A DNA stretch of 64,000 bases from Clostridia bacterium (GTDB lineage: Bacteria > Bacillota > Clostridia > Christensenellales > UMGS416). The translations under genes were made by a program, and so were the position numbers. Shown in pieces: positions 36,092 to 44,456 of the stretch. The stretch spans positions 62,001 through 126,000 of the forward strand of contig JAFGUF010000042.1 in assembly GCA_016938675.1 (NCBI GenBank). The letters are read 5' to 3'. Below the pieces are notes generated by a model. The model searched no databases. It had not been told where the DNA came from and saw only the letters and a list, made by a program, of their open reading frames with translations. Each line of letters starts with the position of its first letter. The first letter of the stretch is position 1.

Positions 36092-38143
36092 ATGCTGACT
36101 GAAACACAGCTTCATGATCTGCTTGAGCAGATGAATCTGGAAGAGAAAATCGGAATGGTTCACGGAGACGAGATATTCCGTACAAAGGGAGTAAAAAGAC
36201 TTAATATTCCACCGCTTAGAATGTCCGACGGGCCGATGGGTGTCCGCCGTGAATTTTTGGGCAAGACGTGGGGATGGCACATAAAGGGCGATGACATGGT
36301 GTCGTATTTTCCTTCTAATTCCGCGCTAGCAGCTACCTGGAACACAGAGCACGCATATCTTTTTGGCAGGGCTTTGGGTGCGGAGGCAAGAAGCAGGAAC
36401 AAGGACGTTATACTGGCACCGGGAATAAACATAATCAGAAGCCCGCTCTGCGGACGAAACTTTGAATATATGAGTGAGGATCCATACCTTATTAAAAAGA
36501 TGGCGGTTCCCTTGATTAAGGGAATACAGGAAAATGACGTGGCTGCATGTGTCAAGCATTTTGCCGTGAACAATCAGGAGACTGACCGCCTGAAAGTGAA
36601 TGTGGAGGCGGACGAGCGCAGCATGGAAGAAATATATTTTCCGGGCTTTAAGGCTGCTGTACAGGAAGGCAAAAGCAAGACCATAATGGCTGCTTATAAC
36701 AGGCTAAGAGGTGATTATTGCTGCGAGAGCACATACCTGCTGCAGGAAGTGCTAAGAAAAAGGTGGGGCTTTGAGGGCGTTATTATTTCGGACTGGAACG
36801 CTTGCCATTCCACAGAAAAGGCAGCCAGAGCTGGCCTGGATATTGAGATGGCCGTATATACAGATTTTGATAAATACTATTTCGCTGATAATCTATACAA
36901 TATGGTATCAAGCGGCGAAATACCAGAGGAAATAGTTGATGAAAAAGTGATGCATATACTTAAGCTGATGAACGAGCTTAATATGCTGGACGGCACAAGG
37001 CAGACAGGAGAGCGCAACACAATTGAGCACCAAGTATACACCTTGAAAACAGCTGAAGAGAGCATTGTACTGCTAAAGAATGAAAAAAATATTCTTCCGT
37101 TAGATGCTAGGAAAATTAAATCATTGGCTATTGTCGGCGAAAATGCAATCATAGCTCATTCAGAGGGCGGAGGCAGCGCGGAGATAAAGGCTCTGTATGA
37201 GCATACGCCATTTACGGGAATAAGCATGTACCTGGGAGGAGCCTGTGAAATAGGCTACGCCAGAGGGTATACCAGCGACGAAAACGCAGACAGGCATGTA
37301 AGGTTTGACTTAAGAGAAGAAGCTAAAAGAATAGCGTCTGCATATGAGACAGTAATATTTGTTGGCGGACTGAACCATCGCCACGATGTGGAGGGAAAAG
37401 ACCGCACAGAATACCAGCTGCCATACGAGCAGGATGAACTGATAAAAGAGCTATGGTGTATCAATGAAAACCTTGTTGTAGTCAATATGAGCGGAACAGC
37501 AGTCGACCTGAAAGTGGCATCAGAGTGCTCCCGCGCACTTCTTCAGACATGGTATAACGGCATGGAGGGCGGAAGGGCATTGGCAAACATTCTATTTGGT
37601 GATGCCAATCCATCCGGTAAGCTGCCCTTTACATTTGCAAAGGAGCTAACTGACTACTCATCCCATTCAATAGGCGAATTCCCCGGTGTTAAGGATGTAA
37701 ATTATACTGAATCCATATATGTAGGATACAGGCATTTTGATGCAAGAGACATAGCACCAATGTATGCTTTCGGCTATGGACTCAGCTATACCGAATATAA
37801 ATACAGCAATATAAAAGCAGATGTTAAAAAAGACAGTGTGATTGTAAGCTGCGACGTAGAGAACACAGGCAATGCAGACGGCAGGGAAGCAGTGCAGCTG
37901 TATATTCATGACAAGGTATCAGAGGAGAACAGACCTATTAAGGAACTGAAAGGATTTGAAAAAATTGACCTAAAGATGGGTGAAAGTAAATCAGTTCAAT
38001 TTACTCTATTAAGGGATGACTTTTCATATTTTAATTCAACCAAGGGTAGATGGGTGATGGAAGCTGGAGAATTCGACATCTTAATTGGCGCATCCAGCGA
38101 TGACATCAGGCTAGAAACAACAGTAGAAATTAAAAATATATAA
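36092..38143 (+). CDS. GH3 family beta-glycosidase, cytoplasmic
   Basis: The 683-residue protein has an N-terminal GH3 barrel with the nucleophile Asp234 in GVIISDWNA. An alpha/beta sandwich follows with GGGSAEIKAL (about residue 353), and it ends with a fibronectin-III-like domain (about 575-683). No signal peptide is present, so it should act in the cytoplasm on imported oligosaccharides or glycosides, probably beta-glucosides. The ATG at 36092 has a GGAG SD. No sugar transporter or regulator is adjacent. The gene is followed by a bidirectional terminator. Confidence 0.92.
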   Translation: MLTETQLHDLLEQMNLEEKIGMVHGDEIFRTKGVKRLNIPPLRMSDGPMGVRREFLGKTWGWHIKGDDMVSYFPSNSALAATWNTEHAYLFGRALGAEARSRNKDVILAPGINIIRSPLCGRNFEYMSEDPYLIKKMAVPLIKGIQENDVAACVKHFAVNNQETDRLKVNVEADERSMEEIYFPGFKAAVQEGKSKTIMAAYNRLRGDYCCESTYLLQEVLRKRWGFEGVIISDWNACHSTEKAARAGLDIEMAVYTDFDKYYFADNLYNMVSSGEIPEEIVDEKVMHILKLMNELNMLDGTRQTGERNTIEHQVYTLKTAEESIVLLKNEKNILPLDARKIKSLAIVGENAIIAHSEGGGSAEIKALYEHTPFTGISMYLGGACEIGYARGYTSDENADRHVRFDLREEAKRIASAYETVIFVGGLNHRHDVEGKDRTEYQLPYEQDELIKELWCINENLVVVNMSGTAVDLKVASECSRALLQTWYNGMEGGRALANILFGDANPSGKLPFTFAKELTDYSSHSIGEFPGVKDVNYTESIYVGYRHFDARDIAPMYAFGYGLSYTEYKYSNIKADVKKDSVIVSCDVENTGNADGREAVQLYIHDKVSEENRPIKELKGFEKIDLKMGESKSVQFTLLRDDFSYFNSTKGRWVMEAGEFDILIGASSDDIRLETTVEIKNI

Positions 38144-38190
38144 ATGTAGACATTACTTTCATAAGAAAAATAATTTAACAAAAGATATTT

Positions 38191-38220
38191 TAAAGGCTGC
38201 CCGTTTAAAGGCAGCCTTTA
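38191..38220. terminator. Bidirectional terminator between the GH3 gene and argF
   Basis: A perfect 11-bp stem, TAAAGGCTGCC (38191-38201) with GGCAGCCTTTA (38210-38220), has an 8-nt loop. It lies between the convergent stops at 38143 and 38234. AT-rich tails follow on both strands. Confidence 0.75.
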
Positions 38221-38233
38221 TATGTTTACTTAA

Positions 38234-39226
38234 TTATTTTAACGTCGCGTAGATAACGGCTTTTATAGTATGCAGCCTGTTTTCTGCCTCATCGAATACT
38301 ACCGACTGTTTTGATTCAAAAACTTCATCGGTTGTTTCCATTTCAGTTATGCCGAATTTCTTCGCGATATCCGCGCCCACTGTCGTTTTAGTGTCGTGGA
38401 ATGAGGGCAGGCAGTGCATAAATATAGCTGTATCTTTTGCGTTTGCCATCATCTGCGAATTCACCTGATATGGTTTTAGGAGCTTAATGCGTGTTTCCCA
38501 TACGCTCTCCGGCTCGCCCATGGATACCCAGATGTCAGTATATATTACGTCTGCGCCTGTGGTGCCTTTTTTTACATCGTCAGTCAATGTAATTGTTGCT
38601 CCGGTTTCCTCTGCGATTTTTTTAGCTTTGGCTACAAGGTCGTCAGCAGGGAATAATTCCTTAGGGGAGCACGCAGTGAAATTAAGGCCCATCTTCGCGC
38701 AGGCAACCATCAAAGAATTGCCAAGGTTGTTTCTGGCGTCTCCCGCATATGTGAAGTTGATGCCCTTAAGCGTTCCGAACTTTTCCTCTATGGTGAGTAA
38801 ATCTGCCAGCATCTGCGTAGGATGGAACTGATCTGTAAGGCCGTTCCATACGGGAACACCGGCAAAGTCAGCAAGCTCTTTAACTAAATCCTGGCTATAG
38901 CCTCTGTATTCTATTCCGTCATAAAGCCTGCCTAATACACGTGCTGTGTCGGCTATGCTTTCTTTTTTGCCCATCTGGGAACTGCCTGGGTCAAGATAAG
39001 TGACGCCCATGCCCAAATCCATTCCGGCTACTTCAAATGAGCATCTGGTTCTTGTAGAGGTCTTCTCAAATAGAAGCACGATATTTTTGCCTTCAAGGTA
39101 CTTATGTGGTGTTCCGCTTCGCTTCATTGCCTTAAAGTCTTTTGACAGGTCCAGCAGATAACGTATTTCCTGAGGAGTAAAATCCAGCAGTGTTAAAAAA
39201 TGCTTTCCTCTAAGATTTATTCCCAT
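38234..39226 (-). CDS. argF: Ornithine carbamoyltransferase
   Basis: This 330-residue OTC has the carbamoyl-phosphate site STRTRCSF, the ornithine region FHPTQMLAD, and the HCLPSFHD motif near the C-terminus. It interconverts ornithine plus carbamoyl phosphate and citrulline. The second ATG (39226) is preferred: AAGGAG (39240-39235) is 8 nt from it but only 2 nt from the upstream ATG at 39232. Divergence from arcC suggests a catabolic role, with reversal of the reaction, although argG and argH elsewhere in the window allow a biosynthetic role too. Confidence 0.95.
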   Translation of the reverse strand: MGINLRGKHFLTLLDFTPQEIRYLLDLSKDFKAMKRSGTPHKYLEGKNIVLLFEKTSTRTRCSFEVAGMDLGMGVTYLDPGSSQMGKKESIADTARVLGRLYDGIEYRGYSQDLVKELADFAGVPVWNGLTDQFHPTQMLADLLTIEEKFGTLKGINFTYAGDARNNLGNSLMVACAKMGLNFTACSPKELFPADDLVAKAKKIAEETGATITLTDDVKKGTTGADVIYTDIWVSMGEPESVWETRIKLLKPYQVNSQMMANAKDTAIFMHCLPSFHDTKTTVGADIAKKFGITEMETTDEVFESKQSVVFDEAENRLHTIKAVIYATLK

Positions 39227-39397
39227 ATGCATTTCTCCTTGTATAATGTATTAGTAACTCTAACGTTTAGAGTCGCCTTGAGCCTGTTTTGCTTGACTGA
39301 AAACAAGCCTCGGCTTGTTGCTTTGTTATTAATTGTGGCGAAGATTTCATTTCATAAAATCACCATTAGTAATTTATAAAAATATGTATTGATTATA
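39227..39397 (-). promoter_or_regulatory. Long structured 5' leader of argF
   Basis: On the minus strand a TATAAT (39397-39392) with a weak -35 (TTACTA, 39420-39415) suggests a leader of about 158 nt. It contains AACAAGCC/GGCTTGTT (39319-39302) followed by four T. The second arm can pair instead with a downstream CAAGC. A 17-bp dyad with arms ACTCTAA and TTAGAGT lies nearer the gene (39273-39257). This could be an attenuator or regulator site. I cannot place it in a known riboswitch class. Confidence 0.4.
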
Positions 39398-39647
39398 TCA
39401 TAGGATTGATTAAATAGTAACAAATGGCACGAAAAATAATTCAAAGTTTATCCTTGTGTAATTTATTAAGGAATACTACGGGCCATCCTGATTAATCTAA
39501 TGAATATGCATGATATTTATTTCGTAATTAAAGTATTATTGCCATTACACGATTAAATGATATAAAATTAATGTATATTGACAACAACCATTTGAAAGAT
39601 TAAAGGATCATTAATTATATAAAGAAAAAAGCAAGGAGGATAGGCAT

Positions 39648-40607
39648 ATGGAGCATCATCATGATATTCCAAGGGCGGTTATAGCCCTCGGCGGGAATGC
39701 GCTGGGCAATACGCCTGAAGAGCAGAAAATAAAGGTGAGGCAGGCAGTGAAGCCATTAATTGAGGTAATAAAGGCGGGAAATGAAATAATAATCAGTCAC
39801 GGTAACGGCCCGCAGGTGGGCATGATCAACCTCGCGTTTGAGGAGGCCTCAAAGGCCAATGACAAAGTAGTGGCCTTTGACCTGCCGGAGTGCACGGCTA
39901 TGAGCCAGGGATACATAGGATATCATCTGCAAAACGCCTTGCAGGCCGAAATATTCGAGCAGAAAAAGCCATGGTATGTGGCTTCCGTTGTCACGCAGAT
40001 AGAGGTGGATAAAAACGACTCCGCATTCGAAAACCCCTCAAAGCCAATAGGCAGCTTCTACAGCAAGGAGGAAGCGGAGGCTATGATGGCTGCGGATCCC
40101 TCGCTGGTGATGAAAGAGGACGCAAAAAGAGGCTACAGGCGCATTGTGCCTTCACCAAGGCCCATTCGAATAATTGAAAAAGAATCAATAGAAAGCATGC
40201 TGGATCATAAATTTATAGTTGTCACCTGCGGCGGAGGCGGAATACCTGTCGTCCGGCAGGATGATGGCAGCTACATTGGTGTGCCGGCAGTTATAGACAA
40301 AGATTATGCATCAGGACTTCTTGCAGAGGCTGTATTCGCTGACTATTTCTTTATCCTTACAGCAGTTGACAGGGTATCGTTGAATTATGGCACGCCGGAG
40401 CAGGTTGATTTGGAGAAAATGACAGTAGCCGAGGCGGAAAGGTACGCCGCAGAAGGGCACTTCTCAAGGGGAAGCATGCTGCCAAAGGTTCAGGCGGCAG
40501 TCAACTTCGTAAAGGGCGGCAAGCACAGGAAGGCACTTATTGCTTCGCTGGATAAAGCGCCTCTTGCTTTAAAAGGAGAAAGCGGCACTTTAATTTATAA
40601 CGGATAA
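39648..40607 (+). CDS. arcC: Carbamate kinase
   Basis: The 319-residue protein has the amino-acid-kinase start VIALGGNALGNT, the segment ISHGNGPQVG and VVTCGGGGIPV (about residue 195). It makes ATP from carbamoyl phosphate and ADP, the energy step of arginine fermentation. The ATG at 39648 has an AAGGAGG SD. A TTGACA at 39578-39583 may be its -35, but the -10 is weak. It lies divergent from argF and upstream of the deiminase-like gene. Confidence 0.95.
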   Translation: MEHHHDIPRAVIALGGNALGNTPEEQKIKVRQAVKPLIEVIKAGNEIIISHGNGPQVGMINLAFEEASKANDKVVAFDLPECTAMSQGYIGYHLQNALQAEIFEQKKPWYVASVVTQIEVDKNDSAFENPSKPIGSFYSKEEAEAMMAADPSLVMKEDAKRGYRRIVPSPRPIRIIEKESIESMLDHKFIVVTCGGGGIPVVRQDDGSYIGVPAVIDKDYASGLLAEAVFADYFFILTAVDRVSLNYGTPEQVDLEKMTVAEAERYAAEGHFSRGSMLPKVQAAVNFVKGGKHRKALIASLDKAPLALKGESGTLIYNG

Positions 40608-40638
40608 TCAAAAATTAATTTACAAAAATGCGGATATA

Positions 40639-40667
40639 TTGACAAAGGTAAATGCATCTTGTATACT
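40639..40667 (+). promoter_or_regulatory. Promoter of the deiminase-like gene
   Basis: TTGACA (40639-40644), a 17-nt spacer and TATACT (40662-40667) form a strong promoter just after arcC. Transcription should begin near 40674, before the terminator hairpin at 40695. The leader to the gene at 40763 is about 89 nt. Confidence 0.72.
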
Positions 40668-40674
40668 TAAATCC

Positions 40675-40770
40675 GTGAAAAGAACCGCATGTACGGGGAG
40701 TATTAAGTTAACGCTTAATGCTCCCCTTTTTACTTTTTATATGCTTTTTTCGGGAGGGATTTATGCATAG
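40675..40770 (+). CDS. Possible leader ORF of the deiminase-like gene
   Basis: A 31-codon frame starts with GTG at 40675, exactly 7 nt after the -10 element, and ends with TAG at 40768-40770 inside the start of the next gene, in another frame. It spans both arms of the terminator hairpin. There is no SD, so it could only be read from a leaderless 5' end. It has a single Arg codon. It could couple translation to antitermination, but it may also be chance. Confidence 0.3.
   Translation: MKRTACTGSIKLTLNAPLFTFYMLFSGGIYA
40695..40730 (+). terminator. Intrinsic terminator or attenuator between arcC and the deiminase-like gene
   Basis: A 13-bp stem, from GGGGAGTATTAAG (40695-40707) and CTTAATGCTCCCC (40714-40726), contains one G-T pair and a 6-nt loop. 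Four T and then a T-rich tail follow. It ends arcC transcripts, and since a promoter lies upstream at 40639 it also sits in the leader of the next gene. Confidence 0.78.
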
Positions 40771-41614
40771 GACATACGTGAATTCGGCGACTGGAATATT
40801 GAAGAAGGTTTTGCTTAGCGCACCTTCATACCTGACACTTGAGCCTATTGATAAGATTTCTATCGATTGGCTTGAAAAAGGCACGGAAATAGATAGGGTG
40901 AAGGCCGCAGAGGAGCATGCACAGCTCATTGAAATATATAAAAGCAATGGCGTGGAAGTGGAAACAATTGAACCTGTTGAAGGACTATCCAGCATGACAT
41001 ATTCAAGGGATTTCGGATTCAACCTTAAGGAAGGCTATGTGCTTGGAAGATTCAAGGAAAACGTACGCCGCCCTGAAACTGAAAAGTACAGAGAAAAGCT
41101 TGAAGAGCTTGATATACCTATGATTGCATGCTGCACCGAAGGGTATCTGGAGGGCGGAGATTTCTGGCAGCTGGATGAAAGGACGCTTGCTGTAGGCATG
41201 CTGCAGCGCTCTGACGAAATGGGGATAGAAAACATAAGGCGACAGTTGAAATTCTTTGGCTACGAGATAATTGAAGTTGAGGCAAAAGAAGAATACCTGC
41301 ACCTTGATATGATATTCAATATTGTAGGAGAAAAAACGGCAGTTGCCTATTGGGACGGGCTTCCGAAGCATTTTAAGAATTATTTATCAGAGCATAATTT
41401 TGATATTATAAAAATCGAAGAAGAGGGTGTATTCAGGCATTTTTGCAATCTGCAGGCGCTGGGCAACAAGCGTGTAATATCGCTTAAAGCGAATTATGAA
41501 GTCAACTGCAGCCTGCGCGAGAGAGGCTTTGAGGTCTTCGAGCTGGACTGCACGGAAATACTCAAGGCAGGCGGAGGGCCCCACTGCATGACATTCCCGC
41601 TGATGAGAGAATAA
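40763..41614 (+). CDS. Guanidine-modifying hydrolase, short arginine-deiminase/DDAH-like
   Basis: This 283-residue protein belongs to the arginine deiminase/dimethylarginine hydrolase/amidinotransferase fold. The catalytic set is visible: Glu130 and Asp133 in EGGDFW, His180 in HLDMIF, and Cys275 in GGGPHCMTFPL. Normal ArcA is about 410 residues, so this is the short form, and DDAH-like or other substrates are possible. Its place next to arcC and argF supports arginine deiminase activity (arginine to citrulline and ammonia), but this is inference. The ATG at 40763 has a GGGAGG SD and is chosen over an upstream in-frame ATG. Confidence 0.82.
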   Translation: MHRTYVNSATGILKKVLLSAPSYLTLEPIDKISIDWLEKGTEIDRVKAAEEHAQLIEIYKSNGVEVETIEPVEGLSSMTYSRDFGFNLKEGYVLGRFKENVRRPETEKYREKLEELDIPMIACCTEGYLEGGDFWQLDERTLAVGMLQRSDEMGIENIRRQLKFFGYEIIEVEAKEEYLHLDMIFNIVGEKTAVAYWDGLPKHFKNYLSEHNFDIIKIEEEGVFRHFCNLQALGNKRVISLKANYEVNCSLRERGFEVFELDCTEILKAGGGPHCMTFPLMRE

Positions 41615-41624
41615 AAAAGTTTAA

Positions 41625-41648
41625 AAAAAAGCCCATATGGGCTTTTTT
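41625..41648. terminator. Symmetric bidirectional terminator
   Basis: Six A, the palindrome GCCCATATGGGC (41631-41642) and six T make a terminator that reads in both directions. It lies between the convergent deiminase-like and lipoprotein genes. Confidence 0.85.
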
Positions 41649-41663
41649 GATATAGTCAAAATT

Positions 41664-42716
41664 CTATTTCCTATCATCAACTGTTATGTATCCCTTGCCT
41701 ATAGATGAGAGGTATTCCATGGCTTGTCTTTTTATTTCCTCTTCAAGAGTTGAGGTATCGTCAAGATCTTCAAGCGCGGCCTGCGTATCAAGGAAGGGCA
41801 GCACTTTTCTTATATTTACTTCGGTATACTTATTATAGCTGGACTGCTCCGCGAATTTCATATCTGTAAGCGCCCAGAACCCGCCCTCTACCCAGGAATA
41901 GACCAGCTGAACAGGCACTACTTCACCGTATCGAGGATAAAAAGAGATGCTTCCATCAAGTTCATCTTCCAAATACTCATATCCGGAGTAGGAGAGCAGC
42001 ATATATATTTTATACTGCTGGTCTAAATCAAGCGTTGAGTATCTGGTATAGCTTATAAATACTGCGTCAGCATATCCGTACATAAGATATAGCATCGTTT
42101 TTATGTCATGATCCAGCCTCAGCTCTATCATTTCAGGCCCCTTTGAGGGTGACCAGTCTATAAGCGGCTCTATGAGTGAATTGCATGTTTCAGTGATGTC
42201 AACGTCTGCATCGCCCATATTCCAAAGCGTCGCCTCTATTGAATAATAAACATATTCCGGAAAGCGAAAAACAGGGCTGTCTTTGTCCTGCCTTGCGAAA
42301 ATTGTGCCATCTGATGCCAGCTCAATTTCCAGCTCTTTTTGATTTGAGTCATTATAAACGGTTATTTTGTTATTGAATTTCTGCTTGAATTCGTAGTCTA
42401 CTATATTGTCCGGATTGTTATATGCCTCCATAATCAGCTGCGGCAGAATCTCAACCTGGCTCAGCCTCAGCTTTTCGCCGTATACAGGATTTATATCAAT
42501 ATAATACTCTGTGTAGTCTGACGCTACCTGCGGGTCATCGCCCCAGAATCTTTCCTCGACGTTCTTTACGTGGGGGATAGTGTAATCCAGAGGTTTTTCC
42601 ATCAGCCTTGACACATCTATCTCGCCGTCTATACATGAGGAAAACAAAAATGCCGCCGTAAATATAATAAACAAAGACAGAGCTTTGCTATATGTTTTAT
42701 TATTTTTATTTTTCAT
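41664..42716 (-). CDS. Lipoprotein of unknown function
   Basis: I do not recognise this 350-residue protein. It has a lipoprotein signal peptide ending in FLFSSC (Cys28). The remainder is acidic and rich in Tyr, Asp and Glu, with no enzyme motif that I can see. The start at 42716 has no SD; TTGACA-N17-TAGAAT ends 7 nt before it, giving an essentially leaderless mRNA. It is a single-gene unit ended by the symmetric terminator. It is probably an envelope protein. Confidence 0.78.
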   Translation of the reverse strand: MKNKNNKTYSKALSLFIIFTAAFLFSSCIDGEIDVSRLMEKPLDYTIPHVKNVEERFWGDDPQVASDYTEYYIDINPVYGEKLRLSQVEILPQLIMEAYNNPDNIVDYEFKQKFNNKITVYNDSNQKELEIELASDGTIFARQDKDSPVFRFPEYVYYSIEATLWNMGDADVDITETCNSLIEPLIDWSPSKGPEMIELRLDHDIKTMLYLMYGYADAVFISYTRYSTLDLDQQYKIYMLLSYSGYEYLEDELDGSISFYPRYGEVVPVQLVYSWVEGGFWALTDMKFAEQSSYNKYTEVNIRKVLPFLDTQAALEDLDDTSTLEEEIKRQAMEYLSSIGKGYITVDDRK

Positions 42717-42723
42717 GATTGTA

Positions 42724-42752
42724 ATTCTATATTGTTATTATTTTAATGTCAA
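42724..42752 (-). promoter_or_regulatory. Promoter placing transcription start at the lipoprotein ATG
   Basis: On the minus strand TTGACA (42752-42747), a 17-nt spacer and TAGAAT (42729-42724) lie 7 nt before the ATG at 42716. This is the best supported leaderless-type start in the window, because the -35 is consensus and no SD exists. Confidence 0.65.
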
Positions 42753-42822
42753 GCACATGAATAAATAAGAACTAAACAAATTCGAAACAATTTGTTAACA
42801 ATTAATACCAGGGTAAATTGCC

Positions 42823-42851
42823 TTGAAAAATATATGAAAATGTAATACAAT
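42823..42851 (+). promoter_or_regulatory. Promoter of the FmdB-like gene and murA
   Basis: TTGAAA (42823-42828), a 17-nt spacer and TACAAT (42846-42851) precede the zinc-ribbon ATG at 42898 by 46 nt. Confidence 0.6.
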
Positions 42852-42897
42852 ATATTCTGCGTGCAGAGGCAAGGGCTCTGCGCAACAGGAGAAAACT

Positions 42898-43095
42898 ATG
42901 CCGATACTAAAATACAGGTGCAATGACTGCGGCAATATATTTGAAGAGCTTGTATTGAGCTCAGATGCGAAAGTGCATTGCAGTGCATGCAAAAGCAATA
43001 ATATAATAAGACACTATCAGGGCAAGTGCTATACTTCGCCTTCCGGAGGCGGTTCATGCAGCGGAAGCTGCTCCGGCTGCAGCGGCTGCTCATAA
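42898..43095 (+). CDS. FmdB-type zinc-ribbon protein with a Cys/Gly/Ser tail
   Basis: The 65-residue protein has the FmdB zinc-ribbon start MPILKYRCNDCGNIFEEL with a second Cys pair CSACKS. The last 20 residues are a low-complexity tail of Gly, Ser and Cys, with a CSGC-type repeat that ends in Ser. The FmdB family is thought to regulate or assist other enzymes, but its function is not settled. The ATG at 42898 has an AGGAG SD. murA follows after 33 nt and may share the transcript. The tail could bind metal. Confidence 0.8.
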   Translation: MPILKYRCNDCGNIFEELVLSSDAKVHCSACKSNNIIRHYQGKCYTSPSGGGSCSGSCSGCSGCS

Positions 43096-43128
43096 GAGAA
43101 GCCAATTAAAAGTAAGGAGAACTAATCC

Positions 43129-44379
43129 TTGGAAAGCAAAATAATAATAAAGGGCGGCAAGCCCCTAATAGGCGAAGTTACAGTAAGCGGCGGCAAAAAC
43201 TCCGCAGTTGCTATAATACCGGCAGCTTTGATGTCTGACGATGTTTGCTATATTGAAAATATTCCTTTAATTGAGGATGTATTCGTACTGAAAAAGATGA
43301 TGGAACATCTTGGCGCGGATGTAACAATTGAAGGAAACACTATGAGAGTAGACCCTAAGGGAGTATCCAACTGGATAGTGCCCGACGACCTAGCCAGAGA
43401 AATGCGTGCCAGCTATTACCTGATGGGTACGCTGCTTGCCAAATTCGGCAAGGCGCAGGTAGTATTCCCGGGCGGATGCAACATAGGCTCAAGGCCGATG
43501 GATCAGCATCTTAAAGGCCTAGGCTCACTGGGAGCAAAGATTGACTTAATCGGCGGAGTGTACGTGTGCAGCGCTGAAAAGCTTAAAGGCTGCGAAATAT
43601 ACATGGACGTTTCAAGCGTAGGGGCTACTATTAACCTGATGCTGGCAGCAGCAAAGGCAGAAGGCGTGACAACCATAGTAAATGCCGCAAGAGAGCCGCA
43701 CATAGTTGACCTTGCCAACTTCCTTTCAGCAATGGGCGCCACAGTAAAGGGCGCGGGTACACCGACAATCAGAGTAAAAGGAGCGCAGAAGCTGAAAGGC
43801 TGCAGGTACTCCATACTGCCTGACCAAATAGAGACCGGCACATGGATGGCGGCGGCGGCAGCAACCAGAGGAGACATAAAGATTAATGGGTGCATTCCTT
43901 ACCATATGGAATCAGCTTCAGTAAAGCTCGCTGAAATGGGCATTGAAGTAATCGAAGGCGAAGATTACATAAGAGTCAAAGCGCTAAACAGGCCGAAGGC
44001 GGTTCATATACAGACCCTTCCTTATCCGGGATTCCCAACTGATCTGCAGCAGCCCTTCACGGTGATTCTATCTACCGCAAAAGGCACATCAATGGTAATA
44101 GAAACAATATTTGAGTCCAGGTTCAGGCATGTTGATGAGCTGAGAAGAATGGGCGCGAATATACAGATAAGCGGTGATGTAGCCGTAATAATGGGAGTTG
44201 AGAAGCTCTCAGGCGCGGAAGTAGTGGCATCTGACCTACGAGCGGGAGCAGCGCTGATTGTAGCCGGAGTAATGGCTGAGGGTACAACAGTTATATCCAA
44301 CACCAAATATATTGACAGAGGCTACGAAAACATAGTTGATAAGCTAAAAAGTGTCGGTGCTGATGTAAGCCGCACATAA
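43129..44379 (+). CDS. murA: UDP-N-acetylglucosamine 1-carboxyvinyltransferase
   Basis: This 416-residue enolpyruvyl transferase has Lys23-Asn24 in SGGKNSAVAI and the active-site Cys117 in FPGGCNIGSRP, which is the residue attacked by fosfomycin. A PGFPTDLQQPF motif lies at about residue 301. It makes UDP-GlcNAc-enolpyruvate, the first committed step of peptidoglycan synthesis. The start is TTG at 43129 with an AAGGAG SD. The Cys form predicts fosfomycin sensitivity at the target level. Confidence 0.95.
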   Translation: MESKIIIKGGKPLIGEVTVSGGKNSAVAIIPAALMSDDVCYIENIPLIEDVFVLKKMMEHLGADVTIEGNTMRVDPKGVSNWIVPDDLAREMRASYYLMGTLLAKFGKAQVVFPGGCNIGSRPMDQHLKGLGSLGAKIDLIGGVYVCSAEKLKGCEIYMDVSSVGATINLMLAAAKAEGVTTIVNAAREPHIVDLANFLSAMGATVKGAGTPTIRVKGAQKLKGCRYSILPDQIETGTWMAAAAATRGDIKINGCIPYHMESASVKLAEMGIEVIEGEDYIRVKALNRPKAVHIQTLPYPGFPTDLQQPFTVILSTAKGTSMVIETIFESRFRHVDELRRMGANIQISGDVAVIMGVEKLSGAEVVASDLRAGAALIVAGVMAEGTTVISNTKYIDRGYENIVDKLKSVGADVSRT

Positions 44380-44396
44380 AATATTAATTTATTAAG

Positions 44397-44424
44397 TTGT
44401 AAATACATTTTATAGTGATATAAT
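44397..44424 (+). promoter_or_regulatory. Promoter of the prepilin-like gene
   Basis: TTGTAA (44397-44402), a 16-nt spacer and TATAAT (44419-44424) lie 33 nt before the ATG at 44457. Confidence 0.55.
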
Positions 44425-44456
44425 ATAGTAAGGATAGCTCATCAAGGAGTGATAGA

